From positions 59,477 to 123,476 of the forward strand of contig CAZHJK010000005.1 of the NCBI GenBank assembly GCA_964533275.1: 64,000 bases of DNA, written 5' to 3'. This stretch comes from CAZHJK01 sp964533275 (GTDB lineage: Bacteria > Bacillota > Clostridia > Eubacteriales > Garciellaceae). A model generated the notes under the pieces. That model ran no database searches. It was not told the origin of the DNA and worked only from the letters and a program-made list of their open reading frames with translations. Position numbers and translations under genes: made by a program. Shown piece after piece: positions 53,616 through 63,036 of the stretch (the first letter of the stretch is position 1; every line of letters starts with the position of its first letter).

Positions 53616-53659
53616 ATATAGTCCTAAAAATTGTACATTAAAAATGCAATTGACTATAT
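53616..53659 (+). promoter_or_regulatory. long imperfect inverted repeat before the catabolic operon
   Basis: Outer arms ATATAGTC (53616-53623) and GACTATAT (53652-53659) enclose inner AATTG/CAATT and CATT/AATG arms, forming a stepped hairpin just upstream of the AAAGGAGG site. A TTGACA box is at 53569-53574. It could be an operator or a leader structure. Confidence 0.35.
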
Positions 53660-53682
53660 GATTATTTTATAAAGGAGGGAGT

Positions 53683-53715
53683 TTGACGGTGAATACTGTT
53701 AAGCGAATATTATGA
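53683..53715 (+). CDS. possible leader peptide coupled to the GlcD-like gene
   Basis: The strong AAAGGAGG site at 53671-53678 does not serve the ATG at 53712, which is over 30 bases away. It does serve a 10-codon frame starting at TTG 53683 (or 8 codons from GTG 53689), reading NTVKRIL, whose TGA overlaps that ATG as ATGA. Translation of the flavoprotein gene is therefore probably coupled to this mini-frame. Confidence 0.4.
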   Translation: MTVNTVKRIL

Positions 53716-55145
53716 ACCAAACTAATTACAGAGAACGAATGATTGTATCGGAACTTGAAGATGCAGTGGGTGTTAAAAATGTAAGTAGAGTTGAAGTGGA
53801 TAAGCTTGCTCATGCTGTTGACTACTATTGGATTCCAAGAGTTTGGGTAGATAGGGGAAGAAAGCCAATAATGCCAGACTATGTTGTTTATCCAAATACA
53901 ACAGAGGAAGTTTCAAAAGTAGTTAAGATTGCAAACTATTACAAAATACCATTAATTCCGTGGGGTGGAGGCTCAGGATCACAAGGAGGAGCGTTACCAG
54001 TAGATGGTGGTATAGTAATTGATATGAAAAGGATGAATAGAGTTATTGAATTAAATGAAAGTGCTTTTACAGTAACGGCAGAAACAGGTATTATTCATCA
54101 GCATATAGAGTGGGAAATAAATAAGAAGGGATTTTCAACTATGCATCTTCCAGCTTCAATAGGATGTGCTACTCTTGGTGGTTTTTTAGCTCATCGTGGG
54201 ACTGGAGTTTTATCTACTAAATATGGAAAGATTGAGGATCTTGTAGTAAACCTAGAGGTTGTATTACCCAATGGAGATATTATAGAGACATTACCTGTTC
54301 CTAGAAATGCTTCAGGACCAGATTTAAATCAATTTTTCGTCGGTTCAGAAGGAACATTAGGGATTATTACAAAGGCTACTGTAAAGGTTTTTGAACATCC
54401 TAAGTCTAGAAAGTTTATGGCATTTCTCTTTAAGGATATGCATGATTCCCTTGAAGCTGGCAGAAAAATAATGAATGCAAGGCTACAACCAATAGTAATA
54501 AGGATGTATGATGAACCAGAAACAATTCACCAAATAGAAAAAGTTTTTGGTGAAAAGTTGGGGGAAGGTTCTTTCCTAGTTTTCGGGTTTGATGGAGAGG
54601 AAGAAATAGTTGATTTACAGATGAAAAAAGCTGTGGATATATGTAGAGAAACAGCAATAAATGAACTAGGAAGTAAATTTGGAGAGCAATGGTGGGAAAA
54701 CAAATATAAATTTTATTTTCCTCCATATTGTTTAGACTTACCTGAAGCATTTGGAACGATGGATACAGTTGCTACATATGACAAAATTGAGACTATATAT
54801 TGGAAGATGAAGGAAACTGCTGAAAGCTTTCCAGGAACAAAATTCATTGCACATTTCTCGCATTGGTATGATTGGGGATGTATGATGTATGATAGATTTA
54901 TTGTGCAAGAGGATTGTGTTCCAGAGGACCCTGAGGAAGCTATAAAACTTTATCAATCGATATGGACCAGTTGTATGAGGGTCTGCTTAGAAAATGGTGG
55001 TGTCATTAATGAACATCATGGTGTTGGTTTAAAGCTTGGATACATGATGAAAGAGCAGTATGGACCAGCAATGCAGGTGCTAACATCACTTAAAAATGCA
55101 CTTGATCCAAATAACATTATGAATCCTGGCAAAATGGGAGTTTAG
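53712..55145 (+). CDS. FAD-linked 2-hydroxyacid oxidase/dehydrogenase (GlcD/Dld family)
   Basis: A 477-residue flavoprotein. A PCMH-type FAD_binding_4 domain (about 45-225) has the pyrophosphate loop PWGGGSGSQGGALP, read in parts, SIGCATLGGFLAHRGTG and GSEGTLGIIT. A FAD-oxidase_C domain (about 230-475) ends with NGGVINEHHGVGLKLGYM, read in parts, and LDPNNIMNPGKMG, typical of GlcD, D-lactate dehydrogenase and alkyl-DHAP synthase relatives. It oxidises a D-2-hydroxyacid or similar alcohol and passes electrons to the FeS protein encoded 16 bases downstream. No ribosome site directly precedes the ATG, which fits coupling to the mini-frame. Confidence 0.88.
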   Translation: MNQTNYRERMIVSELEDAVGVKNVSRVEVDKLAHAVDYYWIPRVWVDRGRKPIMPDYVVYPNTTEEVSKVVKIANYYKIPLIPWGGGSGSQGGALPVDGGIVIDMKRMNRVIELNESAFTVTAETGIIHQHIEWEINKKGFSTMHLPASIGCATLGGFLAHRGTGVLSTKYGKIEDLVVNLEVVLPNGDIIETLPVPRNASGPDLNQFFVGSEGTLGIITKATVKVFEHPKSRKFMAFLFKDMHDSLEAGRKIMNARLQPIVIRMYDEPETIHQIEKVFGEKLGEGSFLVFGFDGEEEIVDLQMKKAVDICRETAINELGSKFGEQWWENKYKFYFPPYCLDLPEAFGTMDTVATYDKIETIYWKMKETAESFPGTKFIAHFSHWYDWGCMMYDRFIVQEDCVPEDPEEAIKLYQSIWTSCMRVCLENGGVINEHHGVGLKLGYMMKEQYGPAMQVLTSLKNALDPNNIMNPGKMGV

Positions 55146-55161
55146 AGGGAGGATGATACAG

Positions 55162-56241
55162 ATGAATTATTTAAAAACGAAAGAACATTATGATAATTGT
55201 AGATTTTGTTGGATGTGTCGCCAGGTATGTACAGTAGCAACTATGACAAATGATGAAACTCAGTCACCCAGATCACGTGGACTTGCCATGTATGCTGCTG
55301 AAAAAGGGATTGTTGATTTAGATTCAGGTTTTACAGAAGCAATGTATAAATGCTGTTTATGTAATTATTGCAATTCTTGGTGTGAAGGAGATTATGATCC
55401 TCAAAAATTTGCTCTAGCAATTAGACGAGATGCAGTAGATATGGATATAGTACCGGGGAATATACTACATTTGAAGGAAACTATTGTAGAGACAGGAAAT
55501 GTATTCTCAGAAGAAATATCAAAAGACTTTAAAGAACTTTGGGATACATTACCTAAGAAGGGAGATGTTGTGGTTCTGGCAGGAGGGGTTATTCCTTTCA
55601 GAGCGGTAGAAATGGCTAATGCTGCATTATCAATATTTAATAAAAGTGGGGTTCAAGTAGCTGCAATTGATGATGAAATAACAGGTGCTTATGAGCTTTA
55701 TTGTTTGGGTTATTATAATATTGCTTTGGAGACGGTTAAAAAATTAATTAAACAAATAGAAGAAACTGGTGCTAAAACGATAGTAACCCTTGATACGCAG
55801 GAAAGGTATTTTTTAAGCGATTTAGAGGAACTCTTTGGTTTGAAATTAGTAGCAAGAGTGCTAGACTTTAGTGAATTTATAGTAGAAAATGCTATTGTTC
55901 CTACAAAAGATATAAATAAAAATGTAACATATCAAGATGATAGTTGTTTAACAAGAAAGTGTAAAAAGGCAGAAGTACCGAGAAATATCATTTCCTTAGT
56001 ACCTGGCACAAAACTTATAGAAATGTTGTGGTTTAAAGAAGAAGCACATGCTACGCCATCTGCATTGTATAATTTTATGTATAATAATATAGCAGATAAA
56101 ATGATACAACGTAGAATAGAAGATTTTAAAGAGACACAGACTGAAGTACTAATAGTGTCATCAGCAAATGACAACTACAAATTTAAACAAGCTGGGATAC
56201 CAACAATTAGTTTAGCAGAATATCTTGATCAAGCGCTATAA
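55162..56241 (+). CDS. GlcF-like iron-sulfur electron-transfer subunit
   Basis: A 359-residue protein with an N-terminal bis-4Fe-4S ferredoxin region: CRFCWMCRQVC (about 14-24) and CCLCNYCNSWC (about 65-75). A CCG-like C-terminal region follows but shows few of the paired CCG cysteines; a CLTRKCKK remains. It is probably the electron acceptor of the GlcD-like flavoprotein, as GlcF is of GlcD. The upstream ATG at 55153 abuts the ribosome site GGAGG, so the ATG at 55162 is preferred. Confidence 0.83.
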   Translation: MNYLKTKEHYDNCRFCWMCRQVCTVATMTNDETQSPRSRGLAMYAAEKGIVDLDSGFTEAMYKCCLCNYCNSWCEGDYDPQKFALAIRRDAVDMDIVPGNILHLKETIVETGNVFSEEISKDFKELWDTLPKKGDVVVLAGGVIPFRAVEMANAALSIFNKSGVQVAAIDDEITGAYELYCLGYYNIALETVKKLIKQIEETGAKTIVTLDTQERYFLSDLEELFGLKLVARVLDFSEFIVENAIVPTKDINKNVTYQDDSCLTRKCKKAEVPRNIISLVPGTKLIEMLWFKEEAHATPSALYNFMYNNIADKMIQRRIEDFKETQTEVLIVSSANDNYKFKQAGIPTISLAEYLDQAL

Positions 56242-56262
56242 TACTATCTAGAAGGTGATTAT

Positions 56263-57498
56263 ATGAAAACAGTTGCCATTGTTACGACTTGTGATACAAA
56301 GGGAAGAGAAGCACAATATTTAAAAAAATCTATTGAAAAACATGGGATATATGGTTGGGTAATTGATTGTGGTATATTAAATGATCCAATTGGAGTTATT
56401 CCTGATACATCTAGGCATAAAGTGGCACAAGCTGCTGGATACACTATTGATGAGCTGATTGCAAGGGGTTCAAGAGGGGCGGCGGTCAATGGGATGATTG
56501 AAGGCATAAATTCTATTATTACTTCAATGAGTAATGAAGGCAAAGTTGACGCATTAATTGCTATGGGTGGAGCTGAAGGTGCACTTATTGCAAAAAGTGC
56601 CATGGATGCATTACCATTGTTTGTCCCTAAGCTAACAATGTCTACTATAGCCTCTGGTGAGCATAAATTTGGTGAAATAATAGGCCACAATGATGCAATG
56701 GTTATGCACACAGTAATTGATATTCTTGGAATAAATTCAATTAGCAAAAAGATTTTTGACAACGGGATAAATGCTATTGTGGGGATGCTTGAGTTTCAAA
56801 TTAATAATGAAATAAGCAATTGTAAAAGGGTCGCTATGACAATGCTTGGTACAATAACTCCTCCTATTGTAAAAGTTGTTCAACCGTTGTTTGAAAAAGA
56901 AAGATATGAAGTATATACTTTCCACGCCAATGGAATAGGTGGGGAGTGTATGGATAAATTAGCAGAGGAAAAATATTTTGATGGTGTTTTTGACTGGGCA
57001 TTAAATGAAATAGTTGGGCTAAACTTTGGTGGACTTCACAAATGTGGTAAGCAACGTATGGAAGCAGCTATAAAAAAAGGAATACCTTTAGTTGTTGTTC
57101 CAGGAGCAGCAGACATTATAGTTTTGAGCACAGAGGATGCTTCGGATCAAAAGTATAGTAAAAGAGCTAAGTATTATCACAATAAGGAGATAACATTGGC
57201 TGCACTTTCAGTAGAGGAATGTATTAAGGTAGCGGAAACAATAGTGGATAAATTAAATGAGGCAACTGGTCAAGTTGAAGTTCTATTCCCATTGAAAGGA
57301 TTATGTTCTCAGGATAAGGAAGGAAAATCCCTTTATAATCCTAAAGGAACAAAAGCTATGGTTAAGATATTTAAAGAAAAGTTAAAAAAAGATATTGGTT
57401 TTGTAGTCTGTGATAATCATATAAATGATGATGAATTTGCTATGAAAGCAGCAAATAAAATGATTAAATTAATAAAAGAATCGGAGGTTATATTATGA
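56263..57498 (+). CDS. Tm-1-like ATP-binding / UPF0261 family protein
   Basis: A 411-residue protein of the UPF0261 family, which shares its fold with the plant virus-resistance protein Tm-1. The N-terminal half (about 1-185) shows VTTCDTKGREAQYL and AMGGAEGALIAKSAM; the C-terminal TIM-barrel-like half has MLGTITPPIVKVV, VFDWALNEIVGLNFGG and VVVPGAADIIV. Bacterial members usually sit in catabolic clusters, but their reaction is poorly known. Its last bases overlap the creatininase-like gene (ATGA), so the two products are made together. Confidence 0.85.
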   Translation: MKTVAIVTTCDTKGREAQYLKKSIEKHGIYGWVIDCGILNDPIGVIPDTSRHKVAQAAGYTIDELIARGSRGAAVNGMIEGINSIITSMSNEGKVDALIAMGGAEGALIAKSAMDALPLFVPKLTMSTIASGEHKFGEIIGHNDAMVMHTVIDILGINSISKKIFDNGINAIVGMLEFQINNEISNCKRVAMTMLGTITPPIVKVVQPLFEKERYEVYTFHANGIGGECMDKLAEEKYFDGVFDWALNEIVGLNFGGLHKCGKQRMEAAIKKGIPLVVVPGAADIIVLSTEDASDQKYSKRAKYYHNKEITLAALSVEECIKVAETIVDKLNEATGQVEVLFPLKGLCSQDKEGKSLYNPKGTKAMVKIFKEKLKKDIGFVVCDNHINDDEFAMKAANKMIKLIKESEVIL

Positions 57499-58364
57499 GT
57501 TATCATCCTGTATCAAATTGTATTGGAGAATTAGCACAACCAGATATAAAGTGGTTTTTAGAACAAAATGATGTTGTTATGATTCATGTAGGCAGTTTAG
57601 AGCAACATGCGTATCATTTACCAACTTTATGTGATGCAATGCACGGTATTGAAATTACAAAGAGGATAAGTGAAGCAACAGATGTTCCTTATTATCCAAT
57701 GATTTGGACTGGATATAGTCCACAGCACTTAAAACAGCCAGGTCAGGGATGGGGATCTGTCACTTTAAGACCATCTACCTTTATGGACTTGTGCTATGAT
57801 GTAGCACGAAGTGCAATTCATCATGGTTGGAATAAGATAATGTTTATATTTAGTCATGCATCTAATATGAAGGTGATTGATCCAGTAATTCGAAAATTGC
57901 GATATGAAACTGGAGCGTTTATTGGTATTTTAAAACCTTACAGCGAAAGAGATTTACACCTAATTGAAGATGTGGTTACTAGTCCTCCAGAGGATACAGC
58001 AGGATGGCATTCTGCAGAAATGGAAACCGCTGAAATAATGGCTATAAATGAAAAATTAGTACACATGGATAGAGCTGTTAGAGAACATACACATACACCT
58101 GAATGGTTGCCAAAGTCTTTTGTTAAAGAAGATGGGGCTGCAGATGTTCTTTTTGAAGATGAAAGGTTTATGGTATTTCCTATGGATCATAATGAATTTA
58201 CTGATAGCGGTGTTATTGGTGATCCTTTCCAAGCAACAAAAGAAAAGGGAGAAAAATTCCTTCAATTATATGCTGATTATGGGATAAAGGCCATTAATGA
58301 GATAAAAAAAGTTAAGGTTGCGCCTTTAAAGAAAAGAAAATTTGATTGTAGAGCTGACTGGTAA
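57495..58364 (+). CDS. creatininase-family amidohydrolase
   Basis: A 289-residue metal hydrolase. The metal-binding motif appears as VGSLEQHAYHLPTLCDA (about 31-47), with Glu, His and Asp ligands, and WHSAEMETAEI (about 172-182) supplies His and Glu. IFSHASN replaces the usual NGHGGN, and WGSVTLRPSTF the usual PGTISL. Family members act on creatinine, hydantoin-like rings or 3-dehydro-scyllo-inosose. GGAGG precedes the ATG, which overlaps the Tm-1-like gene. A role in opening or hydrolysing a ring in the cluster's substrate is inferred. Confidence 0.82.
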   Translation: MSYHPVSNCIGELAQPDIKWFLEQNDVVMIHVGSLEQHAYHLPTLCDAMHGIEITKRISEATDVPYYPMIWTGYSPQHLKQPGQGWGSVTLRPSTFMDLCYDVARSAIHHGWNKIMFIFSHASNMKVIDPVIRKLRYETGAFIGILKPYSERDLHLIEDVVTSPPEDTAGWHSAEMETAEIMAINEKLVHMDRAVREHTHTPEWLPKSFVKEDGAADVLFEDERFMVFPMDHNEFTDSGVIGDPFQATKEKGEKFLQLYADYGIKAINEIKKVKVAPLKKRKFDCRADW

Positions 58365-58390
58365 AAAATATTTGTATAGGGGGTGATTAA

Positions 58391-59884
58391 GTGATTGAAA
58401 TCAATGGAATTTCAAAATCTTTCGGTGGAGTTCAAGCACTAGATACTGTAAATACTATATTTTATGATGGAGAAATACATGGTCTTGTTGGTGAAAATGG
58501 AGCAGGGAAATCTACTCTTATGAAAATATTATCCGGAGTTTATAAACAAGACACAGGAAAAATTTATTTAAATGATAAAGAGCTTTTATTTAATAGCCCT
58601 CAGGAGGCATATAATGCAGGGATAAGGATTGTTCACCAGGAACTTAGCTTAATCAACTCCCTTACAGTTGCAGAAAACATTTTCATTCATCAACTGGGTG
58701 GATTAAGTCCTTTTAAATTTATTAATAGAGAAAAATTGAAGGAAGATGCCAAAAATCTTTTAGGAGAATGGGGTATTGATATTGATCCAACAATGCTAGT
58801 TGGGGATATGACAATAGGTTTAAAGCAATTAGTTGAAATTGTTAGAGAACTGTCTACAAAGGGTAAAATAATTATTTTAGATGAACCAACTTCATCATTA
58901 ACAAATAAGGAAATAGATAGATTATTTGCCATTTTAAGAAGACTTAAAAAGAATGGATATGTAATTGTTTTCATATCTCATCGACTTAATGAAGTGACTG
59001 AATTGGTTGATCGTATCACTGTTTTACGTGATGGACATTTGATTATCCAATCTAAGACTAAAGAAATGAACTCAAATGAAATATGTAGAATGATTGCAAA
59101 CAAAGAAACGAGTGAATTATATCCTAAATTTAATTCGGATATAGGAGAAACTGCTTGTAAAGTTGAAAACTTGACTGGAAAACATTACAGGAATATTTCA
59201 TTTGAAGTTAAATGGGGAGAAATATTGGGAATAGCTGGATTAGTCGGAGCAGGCAGAAGTGAAGTTTTACGTTCAATTTATGGAGTATATAAACATGATG
59301 GGGGAGGTAAAGTTTATATATCTGGCGAGGAACTTAAAATTAACTACCCTGATCAGGCGGTAAAAAAAGGAATTGTTTACTTAAGTGAAAATAGATCTGA
59401 AGATGGTAACATACCAACTATGAGCACTTCAAAAAATATTATAATATTAAAAATAAAGGATATCTTGAGGGGCATGCTTATAAAGAATAAATTGTTAGCA
59501 GATAAATCACAGGAAATGATAGAAAAGCTTAATATTATTTGTGCTAATCCAATGACTCAAACAATATCTGAACTCTCTGGAGGGAACCAGCAAAAAGTTC
59601 TTTTTGGTAGATTACTGAGAGCTGACCCCAAAATCCTATTAATAGATGAACCAACAAGAGGTGTTGATGTTTTTAATAAAACTGAAATACATAAAATTAT
59701 TGGGAATTTCGTTCAAAATGGTGGAGCTGTAATTATGGTTTCATCAGAAATAGAAGAAGTTATTGGGATAAGTGATAGATTAGTTGTTTTAAACTCAGGC
59801 AATTTAGTTGGAAGGTTTAATAGAAATGAGTTTAACAAGGAGAGGATATTAAGATGTATGATGGGACTAGAAAAAACAAATTAA
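58391..59884 (+). CDS. ribose-type (CUT2) sugar ABC transporter ATP-binding protein
   Basis: A 497-residue double ATPase like RbsA/MglA. The first nucleotide-binding domain has Walker A GENGAGKST (about 36-44), a signature degenerated to DMTIGLKQL and Walker B IIILDEPTSSL. The second has the degenerate Walker A GLVGAGRSE, signature LSGGNQQK and Walker B LLIDEPTRGVD. Such asymmetry is typical. It starts at a GTG behind GGGGTG and overlaps the permease gene by 31 bases. With the permease and binding protein it forms a complete importer. Confidence 0.92.
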   Translation: MIEINGISKSFGGVQALDTVNTIFYDGEIHGLVGENGAGKSTLMKILSGVYKQDTGKIYLNDKELLFNSPQEAYNAGIRIVHQELSLINSLTVAENIFIHQLGGLSPFKFINREKLKEDAKNLLGEWGIDIDPTMLVGDMTIGLKQLVEIVRELSTKGKIIILDEPTSSLTNKEIDRLFAILRRLKKNGYVIVFISHRLNEVTELVDRITVLRDGHLIIQSKTKEMNSNEICRMIANKETSELYPKFNSDIGETACKVENLTGKHYRNISFEVKWGEILGIAGLVGAGRSEVLRSIYGVYKHDGGGKVYISGEELKINYPDQAVKKGIVYLSENRSEDGNIPTMSTSKNIIILKIKDILRGMLIKNKLLADKSQEMIEKLNIICANPMTQTISELSGGNQQKVLFGRLLRADPKILLIDEPTRGVDVFNKTEIHKIIGNFVQNGGAVIMVSSEIEEVIGISDRLVVLNSGNLVGRFNRNEFNKERILRCMMGLEKTN

Positions 59885-60819
59885 TATTTAAAAAAAATAT
59901 ACAGAAGGCTTTTCTAATTATTGCATTATTTGCTGTAATAGCAACTATGACAATTCTAACTAAGGGAAGATTTATATCTTTTAATAATATAATTAATGTA
60001 TTAAGACAAATGTCTATAAATTTAATTATTGCAGTTGGAATGACTCTTTGTATTATTAGTGGGGGAGTAGATCTTTCTGTAGGTTCTGTAGGAATTATGG
60101 CAGGAAGTTTATGTGGGGTAATTCTTGTGTCAACAAATAATATATTATTAGGTATTATGGCTGGAGTTATTGCAGGTTTAATTTTCGGCTTGTTTAATGG
60201 CATTTTAATTTCAAAATTTAATGTTTTACCTTTTATTGGGACATTGGCAACTATGACTATTGCAAGAGGGTTAGCACTATTTATCACTGGTGGTGATATC
60301 ATTACAGGATTTCCAGAACCTTTTTTAAAGTTGGGAGTAGGATTTGTTCTAGGGATTCCTACACCTGTAATTATAATGGGTATTGTGTTATTACTAGGTT
60401 GGATAGTATTGTCAAAAACTGAGTTTGGATTAAATATCTATGCACTAGGTGGAAATGCTAAAGCGGCAAGGCTTGCAGGGTTAAGAAATTCTACAATTCA
60501 AATTAGAATATATATGATTACTGCACTTCTTGCCTCTATTGGAGGTATATTAATGACAGCTAGAGTTGCATCTGCCCAGCCTAATCTTATGCAAAGCACA
60601 AATCTTGATGTTATTGCAGCTGTTATAGTAGGTGGAACATCTTTGAAGGGTGGAAGTGGTTCGATAACAAATACCATTATTGGCTCAATACTTATGGCTT
60701 CTTTATTCAATGGATTAAATATAATCGGTATTGGCTATGAATGGCAACAAATTACTATCGGTTTAATAATTGCCATAGCAGTAACAGTTGATATGGTATC
60801 CAAAAGAAAGGATGCTTAA
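59854..60819 (+). CDS. ribose-type (CUT2) sugar ABC transporter permease
   Basis: A 321-residue permease of the RbsC type with about 10 helices. The family motif GGVDLSVGSVGIMAGSLCG, read in parts (about 69-87), and GLNIYALGGNAKAARLAG, read in parts (about 190-208), are clear, as is GGTSLKGGSGSI near the end. The start lies inside the ATPase gene with AAGGAGAGG upstream, so it is coupled. It forms the channel for import of the cluster's substrate. Confidence 0.92.
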   Translation: MYDGTRKNKLIFKKNIQKAFLIIALFAVIATMTILTKGRFISFNNIINVLRQMSINLIIAVGMTLCIISGGVDLSVGSVGIMAGSLCGVILVSTNNILLGIMAGVIAGLIFGLFNGILISKFNVLPFIGTLATMTIARGLALFITGGDIITGFPEPFLKLGVGFVLGIPTPVIIMGIVLLLGWIVLSKTEFGLNIYALGGNAKAARLAGLRNSTIQIRIYMITALLASIGGILMTARVASAQPNLMQSTNLDVIAAVIVGGTSLKGGSGSITNTIIGSILMASLFNGLNIIGIGYEWQQITIGLIIAIAVTVDMVSKRKDA

Positions 60820-60846
60820 TCATAAAAAAAAAGGGAAGGTGAAAAA

Positions 60847-61866
60847 ATGAAAAAAATGCGTATGATTATTAGCATAATAATTGTGACAATGCTTGTATTT
60901 GCATTAGTTGGTTGTGCATCAGAACCGTCTGATACAGAAACTTCTGAAGAAGAAACAAATTCTGAAGAAAAAATTGTAATTGGTTCTAGCATGGTAACAA
61001 GGGACAATCAGTGGTGGGCAAATGTTGGAGATTACATTGAAGAATATGGAAAAAACAATGGATATGAAGTTGTAACAATTTGGGCAAATAATGATCAAGA
61101 AAAACAAATTAGAGATGTTGAAGATCTTGTTCAAAGAGAAGTTGATTTAATTTTATTAGGACCTGTTCAAGTTTCAGGAAGTAGTGTAGCAGTAGATACT
61201 GCAGCAGCGGCTGGTATACCTATTATAACAGTGGCTCGTGAATCTGAGTCTGATAATGTTACAGCAGGTATTGTATTTGATGAAAAACAGTTTGGAATTA
61301 ATCAAGCTGAGCAAATAATGAAGGATTTTCCTGATGGAGCTAATATAGTATATCTTTATGGACCTGTAGGTGCCGTTCATGCAGAAATTCAATATAATGA
61401 GGGTTTTGTACCGATGATAGAAGAAAATGACGGATATGAAATACTTCAAATGTTAGAATCTAAGACAGATACAGCTGCAGACGGGCTTACAAATGCAGAA
61501 GATGCGCTAATTAAATTTGACAATATTGATGCCATAGCTTGTACAAATGATGACCTTGCACTTGGTGCTATAAGAGCTTTAGAAGCTGCTGGGAGACTAG
61601 ATGAAGTTAATGTATATGGGAATTCGGGTCTTACATCTGGTATGCAAGCAATAGTAGATGGGCAAATGTTTTTTACAAATCTTAAGAGCCAACCACTTAT
61701 AGCTGTTGAGGCTTTTAAGCTAGGGTTAGCTGTATATAATGGAGAACCTTATGAGAAAGAGAATTTCTTAGCTCCAATAGCTGTTAATGCTGAAAATGCT
61801 TTAACTGTTACAGATGCAGTTTTTGGTGGAACACTTGAAAATCCATCAACATTTCAACCAGAATAA
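60847..61866 (+). CDS. ribose-type ABC transporter substrate-binding lipoprotein
   Basis: A 339-residue periplasmic-binding-protein-like lipoprotein. A signal peptide ends in lipobox LVGC (Cys23), followed by an acidic Ser/Thr/Glu linker. The Peripla_BP_4 domain (about 42-330) starts IVIGSSMVTRDNQWW and contains ANNDQEKQIRDVEDL and ACTNDDLALGAIRALEAAG, read in parts. In a one-membrane bacterium it is tethered outside the cell. It lies 27 bases after the permease gene, and a terminator follows. The ligand is probably a sugar, polyol or related compound. Confidence 0.91.
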   Translation: MKKMRMIISIIIVTMLVFALVGCASEPSDTETSEEETNSEEKIVIGSSMVTRDNQWWANVGDYIEEYGKNNGYEVVTIWANNDQEKQIRDVEDLVQREVDLILLGPVQVSGSSVAVDTAAAAGIPIITVARESESDNVTAGIVFDEKQFGINQAEQIMKDFPDGANIVYLYGPVGAVHAEIQYNEGFVPMIEENDGYEILQMLESKTDTAADGLTNAEDALIKFDNIDAIACTNDDLALGAIRALEAAGRLDEVNVYGNSGLTSGMQAIVDGQMFFTNLKSQPLIAVEAFKLGLAVYNGEPYEKENFLAPIAVNAENALTVTDAVFGGTLENPSTFQPE

Positions 61867-61910
61867 ATAACTTAAAATTTATAATAGAAAATTTTAATTA
61901 AAGACTAAGT

Positions 61911-61955
61911 GCATGTTGATAATACCCTAAGGGTATATCAACATGTATTTTATTA
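61911..61955 (+). terminator. terminator of the ABC-transporter operon
   Basis: A long stem: CATGTTGAT with ATCAACATG and ATACCC with GGGTAT (61912-61945), one bulged A and a TAA loop, followed by TATTTTATT. Confidence 0.85.
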
Positions 61956-62041
61956 AAAAATTAGGATATCAAAGTTTTTACAAGAGTGTAATATAAATAA
62001 AACTGTCGTATAAAATTATTTACGAAAGTTGAGATGATTAA

Positions 62042-62923
62042 ATGATTTATTTTCTAATTACTGCATTAATGTTTTCGTTATTTGAAGTCGTCTCAAAAAA
62101 TATACAAATACCTCCTATTAATTTGACATTTATAAGATTTTTTATTGGTGGTAGCATTTTAATAATAATTGCTATAACAAAAGTGGCAAAGGATAAATTA
62201 AAAATAAAAAAAGTTGATTTTATTAAAATGTGGTTGCTTGGATTAATTTTAATCGCAAGCGCAATTCTTCTTCAAATAGCACTAATAAATACTACTGTAT
62301 CATTCTGCGTATTTATTTATAGTTTAAATGCAATATTTATGGCCTTTGCAGGCTGGGTATTTTTAAAAGAAAGACCTAATAATGTTATATGGTTTACATC
62401 TGCTCTTGCCTTTATAGGGGTTGGAATATTAACAAATCCTTTTGAGGGGAGTTTAAATTTATATTCTTTAATTGCTATAGTTTCAGCAGTTTTATATTCA
62501 TTATTTAATACATTTATGTTCAAGGTTGGAAGAATATATGGCAATCTTCTGAGTACATCAATTAGTATTTTTTTTGGAGCAATTTCACTTGGAGTAGTAC
62601 TTTTATTAACTGGTTCTAACCTTACTTATGGATTAAAAAATTCAAATATAGTACAAATCTTAGTTATTGGGGTAATTTGCTCTGCATTTGTTTATATAAT
62701 GTATTATAAAACAATGGAAGTATTGTCGGTTAGTATTGCTAGTACAGTTTTTTTAATAAAGCCTGTATTAGCTTCTATTCTAGCAGCAATATTTCTAAAA
62801 GAAATACCTTCTTTAACATTTATTATTGGAGGAATTTTAATTTTTATAAGTGTTTCGATTTCTGTGTTTTCAAAAATTAATAAAAATATAAAACTAATAG
62901 AACAAAAAGAAAGCAACAATTAG
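62042..62923 (+). CDS. EamA/DMT-superfamily transporter
   Basis: A 293-residue membrane protein with ten hydrophobic segments arranged as two EamA repeats (about 2-130 and 140-280). FTSALAFIGVGILTNPF and VFLIKPVLASILAAIFLKE (read in parts) lie at the ends of the repeats. Members export or import metabolites such as amino acids. GAGATG is a weak ribosome site. It sits between the ABC importer and the Ldh_2-type gene, so it may carry a pathway product; that is inferred. Confidence 0.85.
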   Translation: MIYFLITALMFSLFEVVSKNIQIPPINLTFIRFFIGGSILIIIAITKVAKDKLKIKKVDFIKMWLLGLILIASAILLQIALINTTVSFCVFIYSLNAIFMAFAGWVFLKERPNNVIWFTSALAFIGVGILTNPFEGSLNLYSLIAIVSAVLYSLFNTFMFKVGRIYGNLLSTSISIFFGAISLGVVLLLTGSNLTYGLKNSNIVQILVIGVICSAFVYIMYYKTMEVLSVSIASTVFLIKPVLASILAAIFLKEIPSLTFIIGGILIFISVSISVFSKINKNIKLIEQKESNN

Positions 62924-63036
62924 AAGTTTTTAGGCAATTAATGCTTTTGATAGGTTAATTATTAGGGAAAAGGAAGTAATTTTATATACAAAAATAGTAT
63001 CTAAATAATTAAGAAAAAAAGTTAGGAGGTTATAAT

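Noticed and set aside
53683..53685. TTG as the true start of the GlcD-like protein
   Set aside because: It is in a different frame and meets a TGA at 53713-53715; it can only be a leader.
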